The notes under the pieces: generated by a model | The model's input: only the letters and a program-made list of their open reading frames with translations | What the model was told of the DNA's origin: nothing | Databases searched by the model: none | NCBI GenBank assembly: GCA_002633005.1 | Contig: NMRA01000445.1 | Coordinates: 64,001-124,000, forward strand | Reading direction: 5' to 3' | Length of the DNA stretch: 60,000 nt | Source: Phoronis australis | Taxonomy: Eukaryota > Phoronida > Phoronidae | Translations under genes and position numbers: made by a program | Part shown: in pieces, positions 13,009 to 26,400 of the stretch | How positions within the stretch are numbered: position 1 is the stretch's first letter | Layout of the letters: each line of letters opens with the position of its first letter

Positions 13009-15757
13009 ATTGCTATAACTATACGAACACCTTCCAATCACAGAAACCAACTTTCCATTTACACTCTTTGGCAATATGAAATTGGACTCAAAAGTCAATT
13101 TGTAGGTAATTTTAGAAACAGATCAGTGAATGGTCTATATCAAAACTTTGCTTCTTAGACGATACAACGGTTTATAGTCGTTTTAAATGTACGTTTATTG
13201 ATTCCCGAGGAGAAGGTAATACATAGGTGCCGCTCAGATGCCTGTGTTTTTAGCCACATCTAGATTTCCCGGGAAAGAGAGGATTTTTCAAATTAATTTT
13301 CAACGAAATAGTTCACTTCATGGTTAGGAACTATGTAAAAGGGTTAGAAGGATTCGACATTCTAATCGGCCCATTTTTATTAGGTAGATACTTTTTATCT
13401 CTAAAGAAAGTTAATAACAGCAAATGCTAACTAGTAACTATCTAGCAATGCAAATGGTACAACTTTCAGCATTCGTCTAACTTTGATATAATGATACAAG
13501 GAATATAAACATATTATTGCAACATTAAACAAACGTTTTATTTAGTAAAAGTCACGTTTCTTGCTGGACCAATTTTCAAAATTCAAAAACGTAATCATGA
13601 GTTCTTTTCACGAACTATTCAAATATGCTATTTACAAACTTTTGAAACGAAAATTTAAAAATATTATTGTCGCCTCCAATGTGTTTATGATGGGTCTCAT
13701 TATCTAAAGAACGATGACATCAGCAGCCTGAGGCGATTTAATTATCCACAACAGCATGATGTCTTTAATCTAAACCGGCAAATTCTGAGGTACGCAAACC
13801 GGTGGAGTTGCCCAATCTCGACTGGTTAGGATGTCAACGTAGAATAGTCATCATGGTCCTATCGTTACTGCTCTACCCATGTGTCTTTTGCGATGCCCGA
13901 AACTACACAAAGAAAGCCTTGCAACATTTCACTGATTAACCAACACCCCGCTATTTAAATTACCAGATAAAACCGGAGCTGAGGTTCTCCCATAGAAGAG
14001 GTATACCGGGAAATTCTGCTAAGACGAGTGACTTTTTCAGGACCAGTTTCCCTACGAAAGTTAGCCTTTCCAAAGGTGCCGTTTCTGACAACATTCCTAC
14101 AAAAGGATTCAATTTGATAATCCATAACTCCACAAAAGTTTTTTTCAACTACACAAATCTGTTGAAATTTTTAGTACTATCTACATTTTTTTTAATTTTT
14201 GATGCAAAAATGTAATTTGGCATGATCATTGCATGTTTCCTTATATAATTTCAGACTTAATGGGTCAAAAATTCAACTCTCCAAGTCTGTACGAAAGGAT
14301 GGGAATCCTAATTTTCCGACTGCACCCCTTGCCAAAAGTTTAGTCGAATACCCGCTCATGTTCACAGACCTACGATCACTTCAGGACGCGTGAAACACAC
14401 AATCTCAGCCGAGTAGCTTTTTACCACACAAAAAATTGAGACTAAACAAATGGGAAATTATTGCCCTTTTTATGTACCATGTTTACAAATAACAGTCATC
14501 GCAATATTGATAAATCAGACTAGCGTTCACTTATACACAGCTGTCTGCTGATGGTTTGTGCACCTGGGCGCTGGGTCAAACAGGGAACAGTGTTTGCAGT
14601 GAACCTTTTGCTGAGCAGACGCACATCGCCGTATGAGACGGCCAGACGTGTATCGTGACTGTAAAATATGTACAGGCACGATCTGTGCTGAACACAAGGC
14701 CAGGTGGCCCTGTTTTCTTATGTCTGCGTCAGATGAAATATATTTCATCGTCAGCTGGCGATGTCCATGACACAACGTGTGTAACTTTTCTTTGAGATGG
14801 ACCATCACGCAATTCAATGGCACATTGTTCAATATTATTGAGGCACTCAATAGTTGTTTTTAGCCACGGTTGTATGCGTTTCTAGCAACTTTATTGTTTG
14901 GAAATTGGCGACTGGTGTGCTGGCTGGGCCACAAATATTTCCTGTTTCAATCTGTCCCGTGTCTCAGCCATTGTTTTTCTTAAACCTTCACTGCTTCCAC
15001 ACAGCATATTGAAATACAGCAGGAAATTCATCGAGAACCTTGAAATATACCGTTTGTATAAAATAAGATTGACTGAGACTTTCTTCCATCCAGAATCTGG
15101 AGTATTCTGGCCCTCAGTGGGAATTGGTGGTGATGGTCGTACATTGTCTGTTGGTTCATACATGCAAACTTTTTTTTGTGAAAATTGACCATTTTTCGTG
15201 TTTTCGAAATGACATATCATTTATTCAAGAGGCACTCCGATAGTGGCATCAAACTGAATATCACGGTCATGTAACAAGTTGCCATTATTTTCCCATTTTG
15301 TGAAATTATACATCATGTCAATGAGACCCCGTCGGATCGAAAGACGCTGCAATAGACCTAATTCACGCGGCGGTCATTAAAATCCAAAGCGAGGCTCACT
15401 GCGATAAACAAAGCGGAAGTTGACATTGCGTGAGTTAAAAGGCCGGACTTTCGAGTCCAAGTTGGATATAATATCTTTAAAATGTGTCGATAATTAACCA
15501 CGGAGAAGTAGAAAAATATATTAGAGAACAAGTCAATTCACCAAAGAGTTGTCTGAAGAAAGGGTGTAAGTTTTTTTCGGAAAACAATGTTCGAAACATG
15601 AAAAGTAAATGTGACCAAATTGCGGCGATCGCAGTGTTACGGGTTAGGTATTATGCTGAATGCAGGATTACGTTTCTTCTTGTAAATTGTTGATAAAATG
15701 CTTTCCACACAAACCAGACCATCTGCTCGTATTGTTGACAAGTTGAAGATATATTCG
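13009..15757. other. Intergenic, no gene recognised
   Basis: Frames at 14527-14850 and 14891-15220 (minus) and 14898-15188 (plus) are open for about 100 codons. They have no domain, no clear splice sites and mutually overlapping strands. Confidence 0.4.
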
Positions 15758-15758
15758 N

Positions 15759-15828
15759 CCACTTGGCGGCGCTAGTAGTAGCGGTAACAGCGAACCCACA
15801 AGTGAACTCTCCTATACTACTACACTCC
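15759..15828 (+). repeat. Dispersed repeat copy beside a single N
   Basis: Matches 12940-13008 over its full length and starts directly after the N at 15758. The ambiguous base at the exact repeat edge suggests either an insertion polymorphism or an assembly join. Confidence 0.8.
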
Positions 15829-15880
15829 TTGATATTAGCGTCAAATGGCATGTACATTTAGATTGTTACATGGCGAAGTG

Positions 15881-15995
15881 GTTATCGCCCGTTATCTAGA
15901 GCCCGAGTGGATTTTGGAGAATTATCGCCCGAGTGGCGTGAGCCCCGAGGGTCTTTCTCCAAAATCCACGAGGGTTTTAGATAAGGGGGATAACG
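15881..15995. mobile_element. Foldback MITE
   Basis: The arms GTTATCGCCCGTTATCTAGA (15881-15900) and the complementary end near 15970-15994 (ATAAGGGGGATAAC) enclose a second inverted pair, GATTTTGGAGAA and TTCTCCAAAATCCA, around a CCGAGTGGCGTGAGCC centre. The whole 115 bp can fold into one imperfect hairpin and has no coding capacity. Confidence 0.75.
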
Positions 15996-15999
15996 ACTG

Positions 16000-18900
16000 A
16001 GAACATGTAAGAATCTATTTATACCACATACTGAACGAGAAACATTGCAATGAATCGATCTACACTGTACCTTTCTCGACTCGCCTCGGCTTTGTAACTA
16101 CTTTCTATGTCAGAGGCCCGGAGTCGGAGGTCGTGACCTTTTAAGAAAACCCGAGCTATTTTTGTCAAATAATGCTTATACTCAAAAGCAATTGAAAATT
16201 TAAACAAAATAGAAATAAAGTGAATCTATAAATTAAGGTTTAGCAGTTATTATAGTTCACTACACATTTTATCACGCTAAGCTTCGACCGGGAAAATATC
16301 GTCTGCTAAAGTAGGTTACCAATAGTGACTGTATGAGTGTAATGCTCAAGTAAAAGGATCTCGACTACACGATACCCGCATTGAAGGTACACGAATTGTG
16401 GAACACATGCTTATCATTTGCTAGGGTAACAATTTTTGATTTGTTCATTCATATTAAAGAGGCCTGGAACGCGATCAGCTGTCAAAATATTGAAAGTGGT
16501 TCTCTGCCACTGAAATACACTTCAACTCTAGCAGGAATTTTTAGGGTTTGTTCGTCAAGATTTTTAATATCTATTGATATCAAAGCATTTTCTTTTAATT
16601 TCAAATTAAAAAAAAAAACGGCCTGTCAACTGCTCACAACTTCGTCGATCTTCTCCCACAAGGCAAAGCAGGTAACCTTATTTGATATGGCAAGACAAAG
16701 ACGTAGAACAATTCCCTCAAGCGACTTCAAGCAGCTGATTTTAAAAGCGTATGCGCCAATTTATCGTAAGTGGCAGGGAAATTAAAAAATCTGTGGTGAT
16801 CACAGTTTTTCCTTCGCGCATATTTTATAAAAAGTGAATTATGTGAGTTTTTTTTCTGGAATTTCCTAACAGGGGAAAGTGAATTACTCTGTACTAGACG
16901 TTGCAAGACTGTACTTTCGTCAGGAATTGTTTAAGATACATTTGTATTTTTGAGGAGCTTTCCTGCTAGACAAAATTTTACATTCAGCATGTGGGGGATT
17001 TTGAAATATTCAATTTTGTCACGAGTATCGCATTTCGTAGGAAGCAACGGAAAACACACTGTTAAACGTTAACTACGATTTTGCCCTTGAATTCTAATGC
17101 TGAAGTAGCCTAATTACATATAAATTAGACGTCTCTTACAGTCAGCCTCTGAGAATACCTAGTGGGGCTCATTATTTCTTATCAATATTGATTTTGTGTG
17201 TCGTCTTGGGCAGCAAGACTCATAAGTACTTCTTTACATACAGGTTAGGGGAAATCGGGACCAATTTGGTGTTGAGGAAAGAAAATTGGCCATACCTCGA
17301 ACAAAAAACAAGATATAACACTAATTACTGACTTGACATGAATCACGATATTTCTAGCTTGGTATTTTTCTAAAAACGCTCAAACGTTGTATACCTAGCG
17401 GCTAAAAATAAAAGTTTCACCAACTTTTTCTTTTTGACCGCTAAACAGAAAAACCAGCTAAGCAGAATAATGCTTTCTTCTTGTTAATCTTTGACGAGAA
17501 ATTCGGCCTTCTCGCGTCCCCAAATACCTAGCGCGAGAACATCGCATCGGTCAATGGAAAGAAAGCAAAGAATTATAGCCATTTCAAAGAACAACAAAAT
17601 CTTGAAGAACTGGAGAGCGGTCAAGTCTTAGATGGGAACCCACAAAACCCCAACAGTGAAAAATGGCCATGACAACGCCACCTTAAAATCCCTACGACTA
17701 TGTTCAAATAGAAGTCAGGCAATAGAATATGATACAACTTTAACATGAATCAGGCGAGAAATGTTACTAGCCTTGATCATGATGACAAAAATAAACAAAC
17801 AATTCACTGAAGACAAACAAAGACGCTATCAATCGCTATCAACCCACGGGAAGAATGAAACTCAATGACTTTTTCAGTAATAATTTATTTTTGACTGCCA
17901 TAGCAAAGAGGAGATTAACCAATGCATGCTGCCCCGCCCTTAAATCACATCAACGAACAGAACAAGAACTACGTGAACAATTCAGTAAAATGTCACAAAA
18001 CTGCTTTACATATTTCCATAAGAACAAAATGTACACTTGGATCTAACAAATGTACATATTTACATATAACTTCGACTACATTCACGTCTTGACAATAATA
18101 TTTTGAATATTTACAGCGTCACCACGAAGCAACCGCAAGGGCCCTCAAAATTTTCAAAAGAATGCGCTCATATTAGTTTACACACATATCAAATTGTCAA
18201 GAATTTCCTACTGAACTCCTACCTGTATGAAATATGTCCATTTTCACAATTTCCCCGGAATCAGTTCGAAAACATTATGGCAAACATATTTTTAAGTAGT
18301 TTTTAAATCATGCAGTACACATGGACCAATCGTCTTGCACACGATCATGCTGCCTTCAAATATACAGGGTGTCTATTAATCAAATGCCTCTCTCTCAGAA
18401 TGTGATCAATAGAAGCTAATGAAGAATAATCATTGTAAATTGCTTGTATTTCAGTACCAGCTCATATACACAATTTTAGGCCCATGTGCCTGAATGTCCA
18501 GCCGTACCTGGATTCAAAATAAGGCACTTTCTTATCTAAGTGAGAAAAGATGGAGTTGGATGTGACTGAAGGTGCTTACAAGTAAGAGTCTGAGAATTAA
18601 TGGAATTATAATCGAACGCAATGCGAGTGAACAATTTCAATATCGATGTGCCAAGGCCCATTTCGATTCCGTTCTTAGTTACAATTTTTGCCCTTAGGTG
18701 TCTAACAAATTGAGACTTAATCGTATTCTTTGATTAGTATTATTGAGATACTGAATAGCTAAACAGTTCAAGATCCTACATTAGTTTGAATCATATCATA
18801 TTTAACAAATTTGTTGCTAAAACTGATACATTAGAGAAAAAATGGCCCAAAAACAATTATCCACCAGAAAGTAACTAAATTCCTCTTAAAAGAAGAAGCG

Positions 18901-20443
18901 AACTGAATTCCCAAAAATGTGAATTGTCCCACTCCCATTCACGAGTTTTCAATTGAACGGCATTTCCTCAAGATTAGTTGTCCAAAGAACTGAAGAAGCC
19001 ACCAAGGGCAACAGATCTGGGTCTGACTTTTGACTTTGCCTCTCACCCTTATAAAACTGGTCACATGTGCTACCTTACTACGATTAGAAAAGAGGGTTGA
19101 GTAGAACAGTCACGTTGTTATTGCCTAAGGCCACACACCCAATAAGTTTCCAAGGCAACATGGTTGTCATGGGAATTCTGGATAATTTGCTGGCAGGATA
19201 GTAATGCGATGACCTTGGGTTGGAAGACCAAATAATTATACCCAAGAGGAATGCTGGCATTTACACCACAACATGGGCTATTACAGGGACTTTCATTTTT
19301 CCGATGACACATCTTTCTATTCACAAACTAAAGTCAATCAAGACAAACTCTAAAATATTCAAAAAAATACCGGTAACTAAAATTGCCACTAAGTTGCGTA
19401 GATTCCACCAGAACCTGTCTAAATATTAGCAATTGCCATCCTATACTAAATAGGTTTTATATCTGCTAAATAACAAGCCCCATGGTCCCAATAGTCAATT
19501 AAGATTAAGCCTCTGGAAATGAAAGTTCCTTGCTGCTCGGATATTGATAACACACAATAGGACCACGGGGAATTAGATAAAAGAACTATATACAAGTAGA
19601 AATGCAATTTGTCATCAGTTTTTGCACATATCCATTGACAGTAATCATTGTCACAAATGACGAATATCACAACATGTTCGTTTAATGACTTGACACCCCG
19701 AAATCTTGACTGGCACTACAGTCAAATCGTGCAACAGCAAACGTGGGTTATAAAATAATATATTCCGTTATAACACTCAGGTTCCATTTTTTTCCACTGC
19801 ACTTTGTTGCCAATGAACATGGCAACAACGTTCACACAACTATCAGGTCCTGAAGATATCTTCACCAGCAAAACCAGGGCATGGGTGCCAAAAATGCATA
19901 ACACGCACACTCCCCAAATTCGTATGTATGCCCATCCTGCAATGCACAGATACGCGATATGCAGAGTAAAGATATCACCGACTTGTACATGTACACGGGC
20001 CTGTGCATCTGTAACCGACCAATCAATTCATTTGCTTTCCACAGCTAACAGCTCTATAGCACGACTATCTACAGGTTTTCACAGAAAATCTGAGATATGT
20101 ATTAACAACAGTACCACGGAGCTTAGGCCAACGTGAGTGAAGATATGACTTAGGTTTTGTTCAATGTTTACTGTGCATGTGACGGCCTGCATGAATTTCA
20201 CATTTTGACCAATCAAAAATAACTCTACGACTGGTATTCTTTGGTCCTTGATTTCTCACACCCAACCATGATCACAATCAGCGCTGTAAAGGTCATGATA
20301 GATTTGATACAACAGTTCGACTGTACAACTTGGGGCACACAAAAAAACAGACGTATGATCATATCCTTGACTTTAACTTTCATAAAATTAGGTAGTAGAC
20401 AAAGGGTGGAACCTACATGTATCAATCAAAACCCATCACCTTG
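16000..20443. other. Intergenic downstream of the MAN1B1-type gene; possible transposase relic
   Basis: The only notable frame is 16381-16785 (plus, 134 codons). It contains IFDLFIHIKEAWNAIS, loosely like the xxAWxxVSxxTI segment near the end of Tigger/pogo DDE transposases. The match is weak and the flanking catalytic motifs are absent. The rest, 17-20.4 kb, shows no gene. The 3' UTR and poly(A) site of MAN1B1 should lie just below 20444, but no clear signal was chosen. Confidence 0.3.
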
Positions 20444-23400
20444 TCATGATTCATAAATGGGTAGGGGGTGCGCCTCTGTGTTGAACACCCACTTGTCAAG
20501 TGGCAACAATGAAGGATCATCGCTGAACAACAAATACAAATACTTCAACGTCTCGCCCAAGAAGAAGCTCTCCATTTTGTCTCGGTGACGTGGGTTGTTG
20601 ACATCCTTTACATTGCTGACAGATGAATACCCCTCCTTGAGCTTTGTATGCTTCTCAAAGGCCTGAAAGAATTTAACATGTCTTTTATAACTACACAGTT
20701 ACAGACGTCAATTACAAGAAGTGCCTTTTCATGTTGCCTCCCTATCACAATCCAAGATAAGCACTGCATCATGACCTGATAGAACTTAGGTTACAGGCCA
20801 AAAGTATTCAGACAAAATGACCCAGACAAAATGACCCAGACAAAATGACCCAGACAAAATGACCCAGACACAATTACCCAGACAAAATGACCCAGACACA
20901 ATGACCCAGACACAATGACCCAGACACAATGACCCAGACAAAATGACCCAGAATTCTCCAACATGATGGCTGAGCAGAAGGTGAATTCATCATACGAGTA
21001 GCCCTCCCTCGTGACCGAGAGTGAAAACTAATAAACAGGAAAATTAACACGATGACCAACCCATTATGTAAATAAAAATTATAATTTTGCAGCCATAATA
21101 GTCACCAGCAATATTGGCTGTTACATAATCAACAGACACTCATCAGGGGCGGACCCAGGATTTTGAGTTGGGGGGGCACGGCAGAGTATTACCCAGGATT
21201 TTGCCCGTCAGACATTCACATCCCCAAACTACCAAATGGAATCTGAGAGAATGTTGGGGGACAGGGTGGGNAGAACATAAAAGCATAAGGCATTTATTTG
21301 GTGCTACTTAATCCTTTCTGAAAAACAAAAAAATTATTTCACTTATAATTTCTATTGCGTCGCCAATAGGTAAGATTTTGTCGTAATTTTCATTTTGAAT
21401 TCCCAAACTATTTTTCCATACAGACTCTAAGCAAGTTTTGTTGAATGGTTATACTTGCATACTTTTGCGCAATGCTCAATTGTCTGCCAGAAATAAGTGT
21501 ATCCAGGACTTTAACCAGTGACTCTCAAATATGAGTCTATGAGTAGGAATCACACCACTGATCTACATGTGTTATCGCCTCATAATCGTCTCCTCGTGAT
21601 TGTCAAATCGTGATCGTCTCCTCATGACCGTCTAGTTGTGATCGTCTCCTCATGACCGTCTAGTTGTGATCGTCTCCTCATGACCGTCTAGTCGTGATCG
21701 TCTCCTCGTGACTGTCTCCTTATCGTCTCCTTGTGATCGTCTGCTCATGACTATTGTGGGCCTCCATAGGAAGCATTCTACATTCAACTCAGGACTGGGA
21801 GAGTACAAAACAACCCTCTTTCACTTGACCCAGTTTCTAATTCTGGCGTGGGAGACAGGCTGCATTGACAGAGAGAATGGTAATTTTTTCACTAGCTGAC
21901 ATTTTAAAATGTTGGATATTTGTGTATTGATTATTTGACCGTATTTGCCATAATAACCGCCCAAGGGCGATTAAAAAATTCGTTTCGGGGGGAGGGGCGC
22001 TTATTATAACCCGAGGCCGTTGAAACCCGGTCTCCGAAATGGGTGAAATCGGAAGCTAAGATTCATTATATTTACGCTCTGCGACATATGAAAGACTTTC
22101 TACAAAACTGTGCTGTATTGCTATCAAACTTTGTAGCTAAATTACGATCATTTTACAGAATATTGTGCTGAAATCTCAGGGCGAAAACTCGCCGACTGCC
22201 TGCCTCGCAATCGTCGATATGGCGACTTGAATGCTTGAATAAAAATACAGTTTCGACTCAAGCAAATTAACTGAAATCCTCCTTAAGTTTTCCAAGTTTG
22301 GCGTCCCTAAGATTTTTAAGTTCCCGTGGAGTCGGGGATCATGGCAGGTTTAAGTACAAATCTGTGCTGATATCGTGCCATCTATATGTATGATCGGCAA
22401 CATGAGAAAAATGTCTGGACAAACACACGTTGTTGTCACGTGACATTTGTTTTGAAGTTGTCTACGTTTGTGTTATCAGAGTTCATTTGCCAGAGCAGAG
22501 ACCATTTTGGCCAGAGCCACGCAATCTAACGAGCTAGATGTGCATTGTATCTATAAAAGAAATTTGCACAAGCAGTTGGCCTAAACCAGAGCATGTTTCA
22601 TTCAGCACGTGCCGGTCTCATGTGCTACAAACGTTCAACATTTGTCTTGATAAGGTCATATTAGTCGCCGGTGGCTGGATGCGTACGTGACTATCTGACA
22701 GTTATTTTCCGGTGTAAGGGTGTGTAAGCATTCACTGACAGTGGTTATTTTATCGGATATTTGGCTTAAAAACACCAATTATGGTTAATCAAACAATTCA
22801 TTTAAAAATAACGCAAACATTTTTATAGTACGAGAAACTGTCAAAAATTAGTGCCAATATTCATTTCTTGCCGATGCTATGCTACCCGTTTCATGAATGG
22901 ATAGTTCCCGACTAATGCCTTTGATGACAGGTTCATATATGTAGCGCGCTCTTCCTGGCCACATGCTTTTAACACTGTTTATTAGTCTTCGATTTGCGAT
23001 TTTCACGTGTAGGCCTACAAAGAAATTTGGATTCCAGTTGAAAGCGGGAAATATCAACAAAGCAATCCCATCTACAAGTACACTACTTCTGTTCTGAAAG
23101 GCCAGACCATTGGTCCTCGCAATATCAGCAGAACTTTTGTGTTCGTTTTGAGGCATGGCTTAAGTTTGAAGTGTATAGTCACAGATAAATACCGACATAA
23201 CGGAGGGGGCTCGTGGTCTACAAATTCTGCGCACTATGATTTTTTCAGGACTGTCGGATATTATTGATAAATTGAAGATGTTACTGTAGAATTTTAGGAC
23301 TGTAGGTAAGGCATTTTTTGCATGTACACGTTCATGGACTGGGCGCTTATTTTAGAAAAGTCTGAAAACGTGTGGGGGGTGCTTATAGGGGCATGGGCGG

Positions 23401-26400
23401 TTATTACGGCGAATACAGCGAATATCCCATTGTACAACAGAGGCAATTTGGGGACACGATGGTGGCAAAGAATTAAACGTTGGCATGTCCCAGTGCATTA
23501 AACCTCATATAAGAATGCAGAATGCTGGCCACCAACTACTCTACTGCCATATAGTGACAAGGCGTATTTCACCATGTCACCTCTACATCCTAAGATGGCG
23601 ACTGAATGCATTGATCTTACGAAAGTTTCCATGGGTTTTCCAGGCATAGAACATATGTTTCCCATGGCCTAAGTTTCCCAGTGCCCTATGATAAGTGGAG
23701 ACCACACATACCTGGAAGATCTTCCATCCCCAGTAGCGGTACTGCTGTTCTCCGGTCAATCTGTACATGTAGAACAGGCTCTCGACAGTCTCCGGTCGCA
23801 GGAGGTTGTGAGAGTCAGCATGCTGCAAAATTGAGCAATTTATAGCAGACCGTAGCACATAACTTCAACAGCATGCTGCACCTATCAACAAGACCAGTTG
23901 GAACCATTGCAAATAATGGTTAGTGAATATTCCAGACAAGAACGGACTTATCTTAAGCTTTTCTTACCGTCTTTGTCCAGCATCAGTCACAATGATACAC
24001 AGACCAATCATCAACCCCACTTCAAAGTTATTGCTAATGGGGTAATTACCCTGTGGCACACAAAAGGAACTTACACTGGCTTTCCTTACAATGTGGCCTG
24101 CTGATGGCGCCGGCAGAGTATCTAAGGACTTAAGGATTGCAATGTTACGACTGAACAAACTTTATGAATCAGAGACATTGTAACATGGTTTGACTGTAAT
24201 AAGTATTGTGAAATTACATTTAAAAAAGAATTAGGAAAATCATTACGTACCTTGACGATGATGTCGTCCAGGGATGCACCCGGCATCATGTTGAAGTGAG
24301 TAATCTCGGGACTCAGTCCCGTAGGCATACGAGAGTACATCTCGTAGCAGGTCTGCATCAGTTGCCTTGCCAACATCATGTGATCTTTGCCGAGTCCAAG
24401 ATAGCTGCCCAGGGCCAGAGTGCCCGGCAGGAAACATACAAGGTGATCCTTCAATAGCAAAATTAGAAACTGTATTCAGGCTAATGTATAATGAAGAAAA
24501 ATGTCCAAATTAGGCTAAATTTGGAGCCTCATTTCTCAGAAGTGGCTGATTAGATTCATAAGAAACTTTCAGATACAACGCTAAACATACACTGTTCTCC
24601 AATCACTCCACTTTTGCATAAGGGGTTGTCATAAAATAAGAACTTTTATGACTTTCATGAGAAAAATTGCATTAAAAGAAAATGAAATGATAACTTTAGG
24701 AAAGTGTAACAGCATTTTTGAGATTTCATTTAATATACAGGAAATGAAATTTGGTTGTGCTATCGATACTGCTGATTTGCTGTCAACTTTCCTTTCCTGT
24801 TGGCTACATTTTACCAAAAAGAGGTGCTCACGAGACCAAAGAAACGAAAGATTAATAAAAAGTCCCCTCAAGTAAAAAATCAAATGCTATAAATTAAGTT
24901 TTCCACTTTCTGAAAATATATACATTTACAATTTAAAATACATATTTTTATACAATTGGCAAACATTTGTTGAAACGTCTACCCAACCTTAACAGAAAAA
25001 GATTTTGGTGAAGCCAATAACGGCATTTGTGTGCTACAGTGATATTCACTCCAGATCCTGATTAGCATAATGTTATGCAGCGAATAATAATTGATAATGA
25101 CCTGATGCCCAACCATGCCAGGCATTCAACTGCAGATCATACAAAAAATAGTGATTAACTTTGATAACAATTCATTGAACAAGGATATTGCCATTATCAA
25201 AATATACTCCTAGCAAAAAAGGACTTGAAATTTATGTTGATGCTGCGGTTATACAATCATTTATCACAAAATTACCTTTAGTTTGAAGAATGCACTTATG
25301 CTGTGTCCACTCACCCAATACAAAGAACCAGTCAAATATAGCCGACATTTCAATTTCAACCATTTCCTATCGTCTGGATAGTACTCACCATTTTGGGACT
25401 ATACGATTTTCCATTTAAAAGTTCACCAACAAAAACCAGTTTGTTGGGCTCAGAATTCCTCACCAGGTGCCTCTGCATGCCACTCACAGCTTGCAAATAT
25501 TCTTGTTTCATTCTGAAAGCGAATGCAATGACAAAAACGTAATTACGCCATGAATTTGTGTGCAGAGCCAGACATAAAATAATACACATAGTTTTACACA
25601 CTCACTGAGGTGACTGTATTCAATTTTTGGGTGCAAGTCGGCTCAGTGCCTAGCTCGTGTCACAGCGTGAAGTACTGAACAATCTAGTGGATAGATCAAC
25701 CGATTGTGGTTGTACTTTCCTGCTTTGACATGTGCTTTCACCACAGCTAATGTTCACTTGAGGCAATCAGCTGAGATCTCAGCTCTCCATGTTGTAGAAT
25801 ATGTTTGGTAAAACCTGCCATCTGTTGGCAGCACGCTGTATTAGAGTTGCTAGTCATTCTGCAATTCTGTCATTTGATTCATCTTTCATGTTCAGATGGC
25901 AACACCCATTGTGAGAAATTTATGGATCACACAAAACCTCCAATGACTGCTGCTTTTTTACTTCTGACACGAAGAGCGGGGAACCCGGGCCATGCACAAT
26001 ATTTTGTTTCAAGTGCATTCCCCCTCTCATTTTGCTTGAACAGCCCTTAGTGGCACCAATGTTAAGACATACAATAGTCACTCACCTGTCATTGGATCGG
26101 CCTGTCTGAACCCACTGCTTAAAGAGGTATTCGTAGTAACTGTCGCCCCTGGCGCCCAATGTGATTGTACCAGACGACCGAAACTTGCCCGTCTGCGCAT
26201 TGATGAATATCGGGACCAGCCCGTCTTTTTTTGTTAACTCTTGTATGTGCTTCATAACACCATCAGCTGCATCCTGTAAGTGCGACACTCAATGTAAGTG
26301 CTTCATAATACCATCAGCTGCAGACACTTAAGGTATATACATGCAAGGCGTGCACTAATGACAACATTTCTGCATGACATTGTTTACTTTAAGATGCTAC

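Noticed and set aside
14527-15220. Frames of 96-109 codons on both strands
   Set aside because: Overlapping on opposite strands, with no domain, no splice context and no repeat match.
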